A stretch of 64,000 bases of DNA from DASUPK01 sp963795665 (GCA_963795665.1 CAWCIP010000016.1:37841-101840); one strand, 5' to 3'; shown: positions 14,012 to 22,734, numbered from the stretch's first letter. Program-made: numbers and translations. The notes: generated by a model not told the origin, from the sequence alone.

Positions 14012-16075
14012 ATGGCAGCGACGGCCGAGCAGCAGACCGACATCGACGAGCTCTGCATCAACACCATCCGCACGCTGTCGATGGACGCCATTCAGAAGGC
14101 GAATTCGGGTCACCCAGGCACCCCGATGGCATTGGCGCCCCTCGCCTACACGCTGTGGCAGCGCTACCTCCGCTTCGACCCCGAGGACCCCATCTGGCCG
14201 AATCGCGACCGGTTCGTGCTCTCGGCCGGCCACGCCTCGATGCTGCTCTACTCGCTGCTCTTCCTCGCCGGGGTGAAGGCGGTCGATCCCGACTACGAGG
14301 TCGTCGGCGAGCCGTCCGTCAGCCTCGACGACATCAAGCGCTTCCGCCAGCTCGACTCGAGGTGCCCCGGCCACCCGGAGTACCGGTGGACGTCGGGCGT
14401 CGAGACCACCACCGGCCCGCTCGGCCAGGGGATCGCCACCAGCGTCGGGATGGCGGTCGCTTCCGTCTGGCAGGCCGCCCGCTTCAACCGCTCGGACGCC
14501 GAGCTCTTCGACTTCGACGTCTACGCGATCGCAGGCGACGGCTGCCTGATGGAGGGCGTCTCGAACGAGGCGGCGTCATTTGCCGGCCATCAGAAGCTCT
14601 CCAACCTCTGCTGGGTCTACGACAACAACCACATCACGATCGACGGGCACACATCGATCACCTACGAGGACGACGTCCAGGCTCGCTTCGAGGGCTACCA
14701 GTGGAACGTCACCCGGGTCGAGGACGCCAACGACCTCACGGAGATCGCGCGGGGCTTCGACAACTTCCAGGCGGAGGAGGCGCGGCCGACCCTGATCATC
14801 GTGGACTCGCACATCGGCTACGGCGCGCCGAACAAGCAGGACACGGCCGAGGCGCACGGCGAGCCCCTTGGCGACGAGGAGGTCCGCGAGACCAAGCGCT
14901 TCTACGGCTGGCCCGAGGACGCCGAGTTCCTCGTCCCCGACGGCGTGCAGGAGCACTTCGCAGAGGTGATGGGAAAGCGGGGGGCGGAGCTGCGCTCGAA
15001 GTGGCAGGAGACCTTCGAGAGCTACCGGGCGGACAACCCCGAGGACGGGGCGCATCTCGAGGCGATGCAGCGCCGCGAGCTGCCGGAGGGCTGGGACGCC
15101 GACCTCCCGAGCTTCGAGCCCGACGAGAAGGGCCTGGCGACGAGGAAGGCCTCGAACAAGGTCGAGAACGCGGTGGCCGCGAAGGTCCCCTGGCTGCTGG
15201 CCGGAGCCGCCGACCTGACCGGCTCCAACTCGGTCGCCCTCGAGGACACCGAGGACTTCGAGCCGAACACTCGCGAGGGGCGCCAGCTCCACTTCGGAAT
15301 CCGCGAGCACGAGTCGGCCGCCATCTCCAACGGCATGTCTCTCTCGAAGCTCCGCCCGCTCTGGTCGACTTATCTGACCTTCTCGGACTACGCCCGGCCC
15401 GCGATCCGCCTCTCGGCGCTGATGGAGCTGCCGGTGATCCACCTCTTCACCCACGACTCGATCGGCCTCGGGGAGGATGGCCCGACACACCAGCCGGTCG
15501 AGCAGCTCGCCTCGCTGCGGGCGATCCCCGGCCTGGACGTGATCCGGCCGGCGGACGCCAACGAGGTCACCGAAGCCTGGCGCGCCGCGATGGATCGCCA
15601 CCACCAGCCGGTGGCGCTGGTCCTCACCCGCCAGGACGTGCCGATCATCGACCGCTCGCGATACGCCTCGGCGGACGGGCTCCGCCGCGGCGGCTACGTG
15701 CTCGCCGACCCGGACGGGGGTGAGCCCGAGGTGATCCTGATCGCCACCGGCAGCGAGGTGGCTCTGGCGCTGGGCGCCCACGAGAAGCTGATCTCGGACG
15801 GGGTCCGCTCCCGGGTCGTCAGCCTGCCCTGCTGGGAGCTGTTCGAGCGGCAGGACCAGGCCTATCGCGACGAGGTCCTGCCGCCGGCGGTCACGGCGCG
15901 GGTTTCGATCGAGGAGGCCTCTACCCTCGGTTGGGACCGGTTTGTCGGCCCGGAAGGGGCCAGGATCGGAATGCACACCTTCGGCTCGTCCGCGCCGCTG
16001 AAGGACGTGCAGACCAAGTTCGGCTTTACCCCAGACAAAGTGGCCGAGACGGCCAAGGAGGTACTCGGACGATGA
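14012..16075 (+). CDS. tkt: Transketolase
   Basis: A 687-aa full-length transketolase transferring two-carbon units with thiamine diphosphate. ANSGHPGTPMALAPLAYTLW is the N-terminal substrate/cofactor block, GDGCLMEGVSNEAASFAGH followed by NN is the ThDP/Mg motif, and the pyrimidine domain has HDSIGLGEDGPTHQPVEQ. The start ATG 14012 has only a -10 hexamer 6 nt upstream, so the mRNA is probably leaderless. The stop overlaps the tal start (ATGA at 16072-16075). With tal, pgi, rpiA, zwf, pgl and gnd it gives an almost complete pentose phosphate pathway locus. Confidence 0.95.
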   Translation: MAATAEQQTDIDELCINTIRTLSMDAIQKANSGHPGTPMALAPLAYTLWQRYLRFDPEDPIWPNRDRFVLSAGHASMLLYSLLFLAGVKAVDPDYEVVGEPSVSLDDIKRFRQLDSRCPGHPEYRWTSGVETTTGPLGQGIATSVGMAVASVWQAARFNRSDAELFDFDVYAIAGDGCLMEGVSNEAASFAGHQKLSNLCWVYDNNHITIDGHTSITYEDDVQARFEGYQWNVTRVEDANDLTEIARGFDNFQAEEARPTLIIVDSHIGYGAPNKQDTAEAHGEPLGDEEVRETKRFYGWPEDAEFLVPDGVQEHFAEVMGKRGAELRSKWQETFESYRADNPEDGAHLEAMQRRELPEGWDADLPSFEPDEKGLATRKASNKVENAVAAKVPWLLAGAADLTGSNSVALEDTEDFEPNTREGRQLHFGIREHESAAISNGMSLSKLRPLWSTYLTFSDYARPAIRLSALMELPVIHLFTHDSIGLGEDGPTHQPVEQLASLRAIPGLDVIRPADANEVTEAWRAAMDRHHQPVALVLTRQDVPIIDRSRYASADGLRRGGYVLADPDGGEPEVILIATGSEVALALGAHEKLISDGVRSRVVSLPCWELFERQDQAYRDEVLPPAVTARVSIEEASTLGWDRFVGPEGARIGMHTFGSSAPLKDVQTKFGFTPDKVAETAKEVLGR

Positions 16076-17148
16076 AGCCCACGCAGGAGCTGCACGACCT
16101 GGGCCAGAGCCTGTGGCTCGACAACATCACCCGCACGATGCTCGACGACGGGACCGAGCAGGGCTACATCGACGACCTGAACGTCACGGGTCAGACCTCG
16201 AACCCGACGATCTTCGACAAGGCGATCAGCGGCGGCGACGCCTACGACGAGCAGATCACCGAGCTGCGCGAGAAGGGCATGGAGCCCGAGGACATCTTCT
16301 TCGAGCTGGCGCTCGCCGACGTCACGCGCGCGGCGAAGATGTTCGAGCCGATTCACAAGGAGACCGATCGCATGGACGGCTGGGTCTCGCTCGAGGTCTC
16401 TCCGAAGCTCGCCTACGACACTCAGGCGACGATCCAGCAGGCCGCCGACCTCCACGGTCGGGCCGAGAAGAACAACTTCATCAAGATCCCGGGTACGCCC
16501 GAGGGCCTGCCCGCGATCGAGGAGTCGATCTACGCGGGCGTGCCGATCAACGTCACGCTGCTGATGTCGACCGACCAGACGATGGCGGCCGCCGACGCCT
16601 ACATGAAGGGGATCGAGCGTCGAATCGAGTCGGGCCTCGACGCGGACGTGCCGTCGGTGCTCTCACTCTTCATCAGCCGCTGGGACGTCGCCGTTCACGA
16701 TGACGTGCCCGACGAGATGAAGAACACGCTGGGGGTCGCCGTCGGCAAGGCCACCTATGCGGCCTGGCGGGAGATGCTCGAATCCGATCGCTGGAAGGGC
16801 CTTGGTGATCAGGGCGCGCGCCTGCAGAGGCTGCTCTTCGCCAGTACCGGGACGAAGGACCCCGAGGCTTCGGACACCCTCTATATCGAGGCGTTCGCGG
16901 CGCCGGACACGATCAACACCATGCCTGACAAGACCCTGAAGGCCTTCGCCGACCACGGCAAGGTGGGGGACACGCTGCCGGCCGACGGCGGCGACTGCGA
17001 GCAGGTCTTCCAGGCGCATCGGGACCAGGGAATCGACACCGACGCGCTGGGGCTCAAGCTCCAGAAGGACGGCGCGGAAGCGTTCGTCAAGTCCTGGACC
17101 GAGCTGCTCGAGACGATCAAGTCGGAATCGGAGCGCCTGGCCGCCTAG
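16072..17148 (+). CDS. tal: Transaldolase
   Basis: A 358-aa transaldolase of the long actinobacterial/plant-like type, moving a three-carbon unit between sugar phosphates. GQTSNPTIFDKAISGG is the family signature and NNFIKIPGTPEGL holds the Schiff-base lysine. The ATG overlaps the tkt stop by 4 nt, so translation is coupled. SLFISRWDVAVHD is the conserved phosphate-binding region. pgi follows after 33 bp. In some actinobacteria tal and pgi are fused; here they are separate. Confidence 0.94.
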   Translation: MKPTQELHDLGQSLWLDNITRTMLDDGTEQGYIDDLNVTGQTSNPTIFDKAISGGDAYDEQITELREKGMEPEDIFFELALADVTRAAKMFEPIHKETDRMDGWVSLEVSPKLAYDTQATIQQAADLHGRAEKNNFIKIPGTPEGLPAIEESIYAGVPINVTLLMSTDQTMAAADAYMKGIERRIESGLDADVPSVLSLFISRWDVAVHDDVPDEMKNTLGVAVGKATYAAWREMLESDRWKGLGDQGARLQRLLFASTGTKDPEASDTLYIEAFAAPDTINTMPDKTLKAFADHGKVGDTLPADGGDCEQVFQAHRDQGIDTDALGLKLQKDGAEAFVKSWTELLETIKSESERLAA

Positions 17149-17181
17149 GTTGGCGTGGGCCTCCCGGTTAGGCTGCCGGGC

Positions 17182-18813
17182 GTGAGCGCGGAACCGCAGC
17201 TCAGGGAGGGAGCGGCCTGGAAGGCTCTCACCGAGCACCACGCCGAGATCGGCGAGCGGCACCTGAGGGACTTCTTCGCCGAGGACCCCGACCGCGGCGA
17301 GCGCCTGACGGCGGAAGGGGCCGGGCTCTTCCTCGACTACTCGAAGAACCGGATCACCGACGAGACGCTCCGGCTGCTCAGCGAGCTGGCGGACGAGTCG
17401 GGCGTCGCCGAGCGGCGCGACGCGATGTTCCGGGGCGAGCACATCAACGTCTCCGAGGACCGGGCGGTGCTCCACGTCGCCCTGCGGATGCCGAAGGATC
17501 GCTCGCTGGTGGTCGACGGCCAGGACGTCGTCAAGCAGGTCCACGAGGTGCTCGACCGGATGTCCGCATTCGCCGAGCGGATCCGCTCTGGCGACTGGAA
17601 GGGGCACACCGGCAAGCCGATCCGCAACGTGATCAACATCGGCATCGGCGGCTCGGACCTCGGGCCGGTGATGGCCTACGAGGCGCTGCGGCACTACTCG
17701 CGGCGCGAGATGACCTTCCGCTTCGTCTCCAACGTCGACGGGACGGACTTCGCCGAGAAGACCCGGGACCTCGATCCGGAGGAGACCCTCTTCATCGTCT
17801 CCTCGAAGACCTTCACCACGCTGGAGACGATGACCAACGCCCACACCGCGCGCGAGTGGGCGCTGGCGAAGCTCGGCTCGGACGAGGCGATCGCCAAGCA
17901 CTTCGTCGCCGTCTCGACCAACGCCGACGGCGTCGCCGAGTTCGGCATCGACACCGACAACATGTTCGGCTTCTGGGACTGGGTCGGCGGGCGCTACTCG
18001 ATGGACTCGGCGATCGGCCTCTCGACGATGCTCGCGATCGGGCCGGAGGCGTTCGGCGAGATGCTGGCCGGCTTCCACGCCGTCGACGAGCACTTCAAGG
18101 AGAACCCGATCGGCCAGAGCCTGCCGTCGATCATGGGCCTGCTGGCCGTCTGGTACGGCGACTTCTTCGGGGCGCAGACGTCCGGAGTATTCCCCTACGA
18201 CCAGTACCTGCACCGCTTCCCGGCCTACCTCCAGCAGCTCACCATGGAGTCGAACGGCAAGCACGTCACCCTCGATGGGGCCCGGGTCGACTACGACACC
18301 GGCGCGATCTACTGGGGCGAGCCCGGGACCAACGGCCAGCACTCCTTCTACCAGCTGATCCACCAGGGGACGAGGCTGATCCCGGCCGACTTCATCGGCT
18401 TCATGCACACGCTCAACCCGCTCGGCGATCACCACGACCTGCTGATGTCGAACGTCTTCGCGCAGCCCGAGGCGCTCGCCTTCGGCAAGACGCCGGAGCA
18501 GGTGAGGGAGGAGGGCACCCCGGAGCCGATCGTCCCCCACCGGGTGATGGAGGGGAACCGGCCCTCCAACGTGATCCTGGCCGAGCGGCTCACCCCGCAC
18601 GCGCTCGGCTCACTGGTCGCGCTCTACGAGCACAGCGTCTTCACCCAGGGCGCGATCTGGGGAATCGACTCCTTCGATCAGTGGGGAGTTGAGCTGGGCA
18701 AGGTGCTCGCCGTGAAGATCATTCCCGAGCTCCAGGCCCCCGAGGAGCCCAAGCTCGAGCACGACAGCTCGACCAATTCCCTGATCCGGCGCTACCGGGA
18801 GCACCGTGCCTGA
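17182..18813 (+). CDS. pgi: Glucose-6-phosphate isomerase
   Basis: A 543-aa Pgi interconverting glucose 6-phosphate and fructose 6-phosphate. NIGIGGSDLGPVMAYEAL is the first SIS-domain phosphate loop, FGFWDWVGGRYSMDSAIGL the second signature and GTNGQHSFYQLIHQGT the catalytic-base region; QGAIWGIDSFDQWGVELGK is the C-terminal signature with the catalytic lysine. GTG 17182 is chosen over GTG 17155 because TAGGCT (17169-17174) lies 7 nt before it. The HAD gene overlaps its end by 8 nt. Confidence 0.94.
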   Translation: MSAEPQLREGAAWKALTEHHAEIGERHLRDFFAEDPDRGERLTAEGAGLFLDYSKNRITDETLRLLSELADESGVAERRDAMFRGEHINVSEDRAVLHVALRMPKDRSLVVDGQDVVKQVHEVLDRMSAFAERIRSGDWKGHTGKPIRNVINIGIGGSDLGPVMAYEALRHYSRREMTFRFVSNVDGTDFAEKTRDLDPEETLFIVSSKTFTTLETMTNAHTAREWALAKLGSDEAIAKHFVAVSTNADGVAEFGIDTDNMFGFWDWVGGRYSMDSAIGLSTMLAIGPEAFGEMLAGFHAVDEHFKENPIGQSLPSIMGLLAVWYGDFFGAQTSGVFPYDQYLHRFPAYLQQLTMESNGKHVTLDGARVDYDTGAIYWGEPGTNGQHSFYQLIHQGTRLIPADFIGFMHTLNPLGDHHDLLMSNVFAQPEALAFGKTPEQVREEGTPEPIVPHRVMEGNRPSNVILAERLTPHALGSLVALYEHSVFTQGAIWGIDSFDQWGVELGKVLAVKIIPELQAPEEPKLEHDSSTNSLIRRYREHRA

Positions 18814-19480
18814 CACCCAGGCCGTCCTCTTCGACATCGACGGCACGCTGATCAGCACGGGCGGCGCCAGCGACCGCGCCTGGAAGCGGGCCTTCAAGGA
18901 GCTCCAGGACGTGGACGTCGACGTCCCGGCCGTGACCGGCAAGGGCGTGCCGGACCCCGAGGTGGGGAGGGTCGTCTTCAAGTCCGCTCTGGGCCGCGAG
19001 CCGACCGACGAGGAGGCCGGGGCGCTGATGCGCCGCCGGCTCGATCACCTCACCGAGGAGGTGGAGAGCTCCCCGGGCTTCGAGGTCCAGGACGGCGTCG
19101 TCGAGCTGCTCGAGCAGCTGATCGACGACGGGCTGCTGCTCGGCCTGACCACCGGCAACGTCGAGGAGGCTGCTCACATCAAGCTCCAGCGAGCCAACCT
19201 GAACCGCTTCTTCTCCTTCGGCGGCTATGGATCCGACTCGCCCGACCGCACCGAACTGACCAGGAAGGCGCTGGAGCGGGCGGAGCTGGTCTCCGGCGAC
19301 AGCCTCGACCCGGACCGCTGCTTCTCCTGCGGCGACACCCCTCGCGACGTCGAGGCGGGCCACGGCGCCGGCATCAGGGTCATCGGAGTGGCGACCGGGG
19401 AGTTCACGGTCGACCAGCTGAAGGAGGCCGGGGCGGACGCGGCGATCACCTCGTTCCGCGAGGGCCTGCCGCTGCTCTAG
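18806..19480 (+). CDS. HAD-superfamily phosphatase
   Basis: A 224-aa HAD hydrolase. Motif I is FDIDGTL with the nucleophile Asp and the acid/base Asp, TTGN provides motif II, and SCGDTPRDVEAGHGAG is motif IV with the metal-binding acids. A helical cap of about 80 residues sits between motifs I and II, as in phosphoglycolate phosphatase-like and beta-phosphoglucomutase-like enzymes. The GTG start overlaps pgi by 8 nt, so it is part of the tkt-tal-pgi operon and probably acts on a sugar phosphate, perhaps clearing a side product. Confidence 0.87.
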   Translation: MPDTQAVLFDIDGTLISTGGASDRAWKRAFKELQDVDVDVPAVTGKGVPDPEVGRVVFKSALGREPTDEEAGALMRRRLDHLTEEVESSPGFEVQDGVVELLEQLIDDGLLLGLTTGNVEEAAHIKLQRANLNRFFSFGGYGSDSPDRTELTRKALERAELVSGDSLDPDRCFSCGDTPRDVEAGHGAGIRVIGVATGEFTVDQLKEAGADAAITSFREGLPLL

Positions 19481-19482
19481 CC

Positions 19483-19785
19483 CTACGTCTTGACGTAGTG
19501 GTGCAGCAGCTGCAGCTCGACGCGCTCCGAGGGGCTCGCCAGGAGCGGGGCCACCTTGTCATTGAAGTCGGCGAACTGCGGATCGCTGTTGACGGCGTCC
19601 GCGGCGTCGCGGTCGGAGAAGACGCCGATGCCCCGCACGACGCCGTCGGCCTCGTCGCCGACGACCAGCACGCTCTCGAGCGCCGGATGGTTGCTGAGGA
19701 AGTCCGCGGCGAAGGCGGAGTAGATGTCCGCCACGTCCTGGAAGTGGCCGGGCTTGGCGTGCAGGGTGAACTCGGCGATGTGCAT
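19483..19785 (-). CDS. Small dimeric alpha/beta-barrel protein, ABM-like
   Basis: A 100-aa protein with the ferredoxin-like alpha/beta pattern of antibiotic-biosynthesis monooxygenase or Dabb-type proteins: a first strand HIAEFTLHAKPG, a helix, a strand ESVLVVGDEADG, then SDRDAADAV and a final VELQLLHHYVK strand. The Shine-Dalgarno AAAGGA precedes ATG 19785. Such proteins may be cofactor-free oxygenases, heme-degrading or merely stress proteins; nothing here decides. It is convergent with the HAD gene, 2 bp between stops. Confidence 0.65.
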   Translation of the reverse strand: MHIAEFTLHAKPGHFQDVADIYSAFAADFLSNHPALESVLVVGDEADGVVRGIGVFSDRDAADAVNSDPQFADFNDKVAPLLASPSERVELQLLHHYVKT

Positions 19786-19822
19786 CTCTGTCCTTTCGGT
19801 GGAGTGAGGCGGCCGCGGGAAC

Positions 19823-20467
19823 CTAGTCGACCAGACGGCGGCTGACCGCCCAGCGGCTGAGCTCGTGGCGGTTGGAGAGCTGGAGCTTGCGGAGCACCGA
19901 GCTGACGTGCGCCTCGACGGTCTTCACCGAGATGCTGAGCCGCAGGGCGATCTCCTTGTAGAGATAGCCGCGGGCGATCTGGCGGAGCACCTCGCGCTCG
20001 CGGGCGGTGAGCTGGTCGAGCTCGGGGTCGACCTCCTCAGCGGGCAGGTCGCCGGCGAACGCGTCCAGCACGAAGCCCGCGAGCCGAGGCGAGAAGACCG
20101 CGTCGCCGTCGCGGACGCGGCGCACGGCGTCGGTGAGCTCCTCGCCGGTGATCGTCTTGGTGACATAGCCGCGCGCGCCGGCGCGAACGATGGCGATCAC
20201 GTCCTGCGGGTCGTCGGAGACCGAGAGGGCGAGGAAACGCTGATGCGGCCTCTGCTTGGCCACCTGCTCGATCACCTCGACGCCGCCGCCGCCGGGCATG
20301 TGCACGTCGAGCAGGACGACGTCGGGCTCCAGCTTCGCGATCGCGCGCACCGCGTCCTCCACCGACTCGGCCTCGCCGAGCAGCTCGACCCCCTCTCCGA
20401 GCTCGGCCTTGACGCCCGCCCGGAAGATTGCGTGGTCGTCGACGATCACGACGGAGGGAGTGCTCAT
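19823..20467 (-). CDS. NarL/FixJ-type response regulator
   Basis: A 214-aa response regulator. The receiver domain has the acidic pair DD at 10-11, the phospho-acceptor D54 in VVLLDVHMP and the conserved lysine in GARGYVTKT. A LuxR-type HTH follows from about residue 150: LTAREREVLRQIARGYLYKEIA and SVKTVEAHVSSVLRKL. The ATG at 20467 overlaps the kinase stop (ATGA). It is the last gene of the pspC-like/kinase/regulator operon and is expected to bind its own promoter, where three 11-bp tandem repeats are found. Confidence 0.93.
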   Translation of the reverse strand: MSTPSVVIVDDHAIFRAGVKAELGEGVELLGEAESVEDAVRAIAKLEPDVVLLDVHMPGGGGVEVIEQVAKQRPHQRFLALSVSDDPQDVIAIVRAGARGYVTKTITGEELTDAVRRVRDGDAVFSPRLAGFVLDAFAGDLPAEEVDPELDQLTAREREVLRQIARGYLYKEIALRLSISVKTVEAHVSSVLRKLQLSNRHELSRWAVSRRLVD

Positions 20468-21465
20468 CGGCGCACCCTCATCGTCAGCTCGACCTCGGTG
20501 CCGTCGCCCGGGTCGCTGCGGATCTCCGCGGTCCCGCCGTATCTCTCCATGCGCCCGATTATCGACTCGCGGACGCCGCGGCGATCGGCGGGGATGGATT
20601 CCGGGTCGAAGCCCGGCCCACGGTCGTCGATGAAGACATGCGCGCCGCCCTTCTCGATCTCGGCATAGAGGCGCACCGGGCCGCCCTCCGAGGCGAACTT
20701 GACGGAGTTGGTCAGCGCCTCCCGGCTCGCCGCCACGAGCGCCTCGAGCCGCTCGTTGAGCTCCGCATCGCCGACGACCACCGCCTCGATCGGAGCGCCG
20801 TGCGAGTCCTCGATGTCGGCGGCGGCTGCCCGGAGCGCGTCGGCGAGGCGCTCGTCCGGCCTGCTCGGCTCGGTGTCGGAGAGCCACTCACGCAGCTCCC
20901 TCTCCTGGCGGCGGGCGAGCCTCCCGACCTGCTCGGGGTCGTCAGAGCGCGTCTGGATCAGTGCGAGAGTCTGGAGGACGGAGTCGTGGAGGTGGGCGGC
21001 CACGTCCGCGCGCTCATCCGCGCGGGCGCGCGCCACCCGCTCGGCTCCCAGGCGGTTGAACGTCGCCCGCCAGAACGGCGCAGAGATCAGGGTCAGGGCA
21101 ACCGCGACGACGAGGGCGGCGAGGGCCACCCGGCCCGCGAACTCGATCACGCCCGTCAGCCAGAGGACGATCAGGCCGATGCCGAGGAGCCCGCCCACGG
21201 CGAGGCCCAGCTTCGAGGCCCGGCTCGTCTCGGGGCTCAGGGCGGGGCCGATCGCCAGCGTGTCCCGCGCGCCGGTGTCGGCCGCCGGCGCCGGCGGCCG
21301 CCCCATCGCCCTTGCGATCAGGGCCACGAGCACGCAGCCGCCGAGAAGCGCAAACGACGCGCCGGCGCCGAGATCGAGGGTGCCCTTCGAGTGGAGGAAC
21401 AGGAACACGCCGAGGACCAGGACGGCCGTCCCGGTCCCCAGCGTGCTCAGGTCTGGTCTTCTCAC
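20464..21465 (-). CDS. Membrane histidine kinase, HisKA_3 type
   Basis: A 333-aa sensor kinase. About four membrane helices fill residues 10-130. The dimerisation/phospho-acceptor helix is ERADVAAHLHDSVLQTLALIQ, with the HDSVLQ motif of the NarX/LiaS family, and the ATPase domain has REALTNSVKFA (N box) and DDRGPGFDP (G box). It lacks a large extracellular sensor, so it probably senses within or at the membrane, perhaps through the PspC/LiaF-like partner. The GTG start overlaps the partner gene's stop by 4 nt (GTGA). Confidence 0.92.
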   Translation of the reverse strand: MRRPDLSTLGTGTAVLVLGVFLFLHSKGTLDLGAGASFALLGGCVLVALIARAMGRPPAPAADTGARDTLAIGPALSPETSRASKLGLAVGGLLGIGLIVLWLTGVIEFAGRVALAALVVAVALTLISAPFWRATFNRLGAERVARARADERADVAAHLHDSVLQTLALIQTRSDDPEQVGRLARRQERELREWLSDTEPSRPDERLADALRAAAADIEDSHGAPIEAVVVGDAELNERLEALVAASREALTNSVKFASEGGPVRLYAEIEKGGAHVFIDDRGPGFDPESIPADRRGVRESIIGRMERYGGTAEIRSDPGDGTEVELTMRVRR

Positions 21466-22442
21466 CTACCGCATACCGTCCTCTGCGACTTCAGCATCTG
21501 CTGGTGGTGGTCGTAGTCGACGCCGCGGCCGTTCTGCGCCTGGTCGGGAGGCTGGTCGGTGACGAGCATCTGCCCGAGCTGGATGTCGGCGCTGAGGTCG
21601 AGACGCGGAGCATCGGTGGTGGGAGTCCCAAGCGCGACGTCGGGATCGATCCCGTGACTGACCTCGCCGGCCACAACCAGCTCGCCCGCCTTGCCGGTCG
21701 CGTGACCGACGACGCAGACGTTCTTCGGCACCGAGACGATCATCTGGCCGATGCCGAGGTGGGACGAGGTCGTGATGGTCTTGCCCTTCTGCCAGGGCAG
21801 TTCCCTGAGATCGACCACCAGCTGTCCGGTGCCCAGCTTGTAACCGTCGGCCGGCAGGTCCGCCGCCGTGTTCGGCGTGTAGGTCCGCTGGCCGATCGAT
21901 CCGTCGATGTCGATGTCGGCGGCCGCGATCGCTCCCGCGGGAATGCCGAGCACGAGCGCCGTGGTGAGCAGCAGCGGGGTGCTGCGCCGGCGCCATTCCG
22001 GCGCGAACGCGAACGCCACCAGCGCAATGCCCAGCGCGATCACCACGGCCGCGACGATCCCGCCGTGTCCGGTCGCGGTCGTCCAGGCGCTGACGGCGGC
22101 CAGCAACGCGGCGACCGCGAGCCCGATCGAGACCAGCAGGCAGACGACGAACACCTTGCCGAGCCGCGCCCAGACACTCTCGGGCACGGGGTTGCCTGTT
22201 CCGTCGTCCTCCGGGAGCGCGACGGCCAGCACCAGATAGGCCAGGATCCCGGCGCCACCGAAGAGCGTGGTGACGACGAACGCGATCCTGACCAGGGTGG
22301 CGTTGAAGCCGATGTGCTCGGCGAGACCGCCGGCGACGCCCCAGAGCACCCGATTGTCCTTCGAGCGCAGCAGGGCGCGGCGCGGGCCGACCGTCTGCTC
22401 CTCTTGCTTCTTCTTCCTTGGGTTCTTCGGTTGGTTTGCCAT
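21462..22442 (-). CDS. PspC-domain and LiaF-like membrane protein
   Basis: A 326-aa protein. Residues 20-80 (RALLRSKDNRVLWGVAGGLAEHIG and the following membrane helix) are a clear PspC domain. Three or four further membrane helices follow to about 170, then an outside beta-rich domain (YTPNTAADLPADGYKLGTGQ, VDLRELPW) like the LiaF/DUF2154 C-terminal domain. With the kinase and regulator it forms an envelope-stress module similar to LiaFSR, in which LiaF restrains the kinase; MacS-type kinases fuse PspC to the kinase. The start ATG 22442 is set by MANQPKN. Confidence 0.9.
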   Translation of the reverse strand: MANQPKNPRKKKQEEQTVGPRRALLRSKDNRVLWGVAGGLAEHIGFNATLVRIAFVVTTLFGGAGILAYLVLAVALPEDDGTGNPVPESVWARLGKVFVVCLLVSIGLAVAALLAAVSAWTTATGHGGIVAAVVIALGIALVAFAFAPEWRRRSTPLLLTTALVLGIPAGAIAAADIDIDGSIGQRTYTPNTAADLPADGYKLGTGQLVVDLRELPWQKGKTITTSSHLGIGQMIVSVPKNVCVVGHATGKAGELVVAGEVSHGIDPDVALGTPTTDAPRLDLSADIQLGQMLVTDQPPDQAQNGRGVDYDHHQQMLKSQRTVCGR

Positions 22443-22488
22443 GACGTTGACGATGAAGCCCGCGGCCCCGATCGTCTATCGGGAATGG

Positions 22489-22521
22489 CCCCTAAGAGTC
22501 CCCTAACTGTCCCTGTAGCCT
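22489..22521. promoter_or_regulatory. Three tandem 11-bp repeats upstream of the stress operon
   Basis: CCCCTAAGAGT (22489-22499), CCCCTAACTGT (22500-22510) and CCCTGTAGCC (22511-22520) repeat with an 11-bp period, one helical turn; the third is degenerate. They lie between the divergent PspC-like gene and the 53-aa gene, whose -10 (TAGCCT 22516-22521) overlaps the third repeat. A perfect 6-bp hairpin, CCCGAT-N5-ATCGGG (22467-22483), lies between the repeats and the PspC-like start. They look like regulator sites, perhaps for the operon's own NarL-type protein. Confidence 0.45.
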
Positions 22522-22527
22522 CGGATC

Positions 22528-22689
22528 ATGGGCTCCAGACGCATCGTCCCAAGCCATTTCCGCGCCGACGGCAAGCCGAAGACAGCGTACGAGAGCGAGT
22601 CGGTGGCCCGCCAGGAGGCGGCGCGCCTGGGGATGACCTATTACCGCTGCGACTTCTGCAACCGCTTTCACCTCGCGAGCAAGCCCTAG
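22528..22689 (+). CDS. Small zinc-knuckle protein, 53 aa
   Basis: A short basic protein ending in YYRCDFCNRFHLASKP, with a CxxC pair at residues 41 and 44 and H48, suggesting half of a zinc ribbon or a dimeric zinc site. The remainder is a basic N-terminal region and a helix (ESVARQEAARLG). ATG 22528 has TAGCCT 6 nt upstream, the leaderless pattern of many genes here, which supports it as a real gene. Similar 50-70 aa CxxC proteins are common in actinobacteria; function unknown. It is divergent from the PspC-like operon. Confidence 0.7.
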   Translation: MGSRRIVPSHFRADGKPKTAYESESVARQEAARLGMTYYRCDFCNRFHLASKP

Positions 22690-22706
22690 GCATCCGTCTA
22701 ATTCAC

Positions 22707-22734
22707 CCGGAAGAGGTGACGCGTACCTCTCCGG
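22707..22734. terminator. Hairpin after the 53-aa gene
   Basis: CCGG-A-AGAGGT, a 7-nt loop GACGCGT, then ACCTCT-CCGG gives a 10-bp stem with one bulged A. It begins 18 nt after the small gene's stop. There is no U-tract, so it would be an intrinsic terminator of the actinobacterial U-less kind or simply an mRNA 3-prime stabiliser. Confidence 0.4.

Noticed and set aside
14576..15976. 466-codon open frame on the minus strand opposite tkt
   Set aside because: It is entirely inside the clear transketolase gene, has a composition typical of a GC3-driven shadow (Arg/Val/Leu/Gly-rich), and shows no domain motif.
17155..17181. Upstream GTG start for pgi
   Set aside because: The extra nine residues would cover the -10 hexamer TAGGCT (17169-17174) that gives leaderless spacing to GTG 17182.
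16663..18600. 645-codon open frame on the minus strand across tal and pgi
   Set aside because: It crosses two unmistakable genes and their junction; its translation has no recognisable motif and mirrors codon bias of the plus strand.
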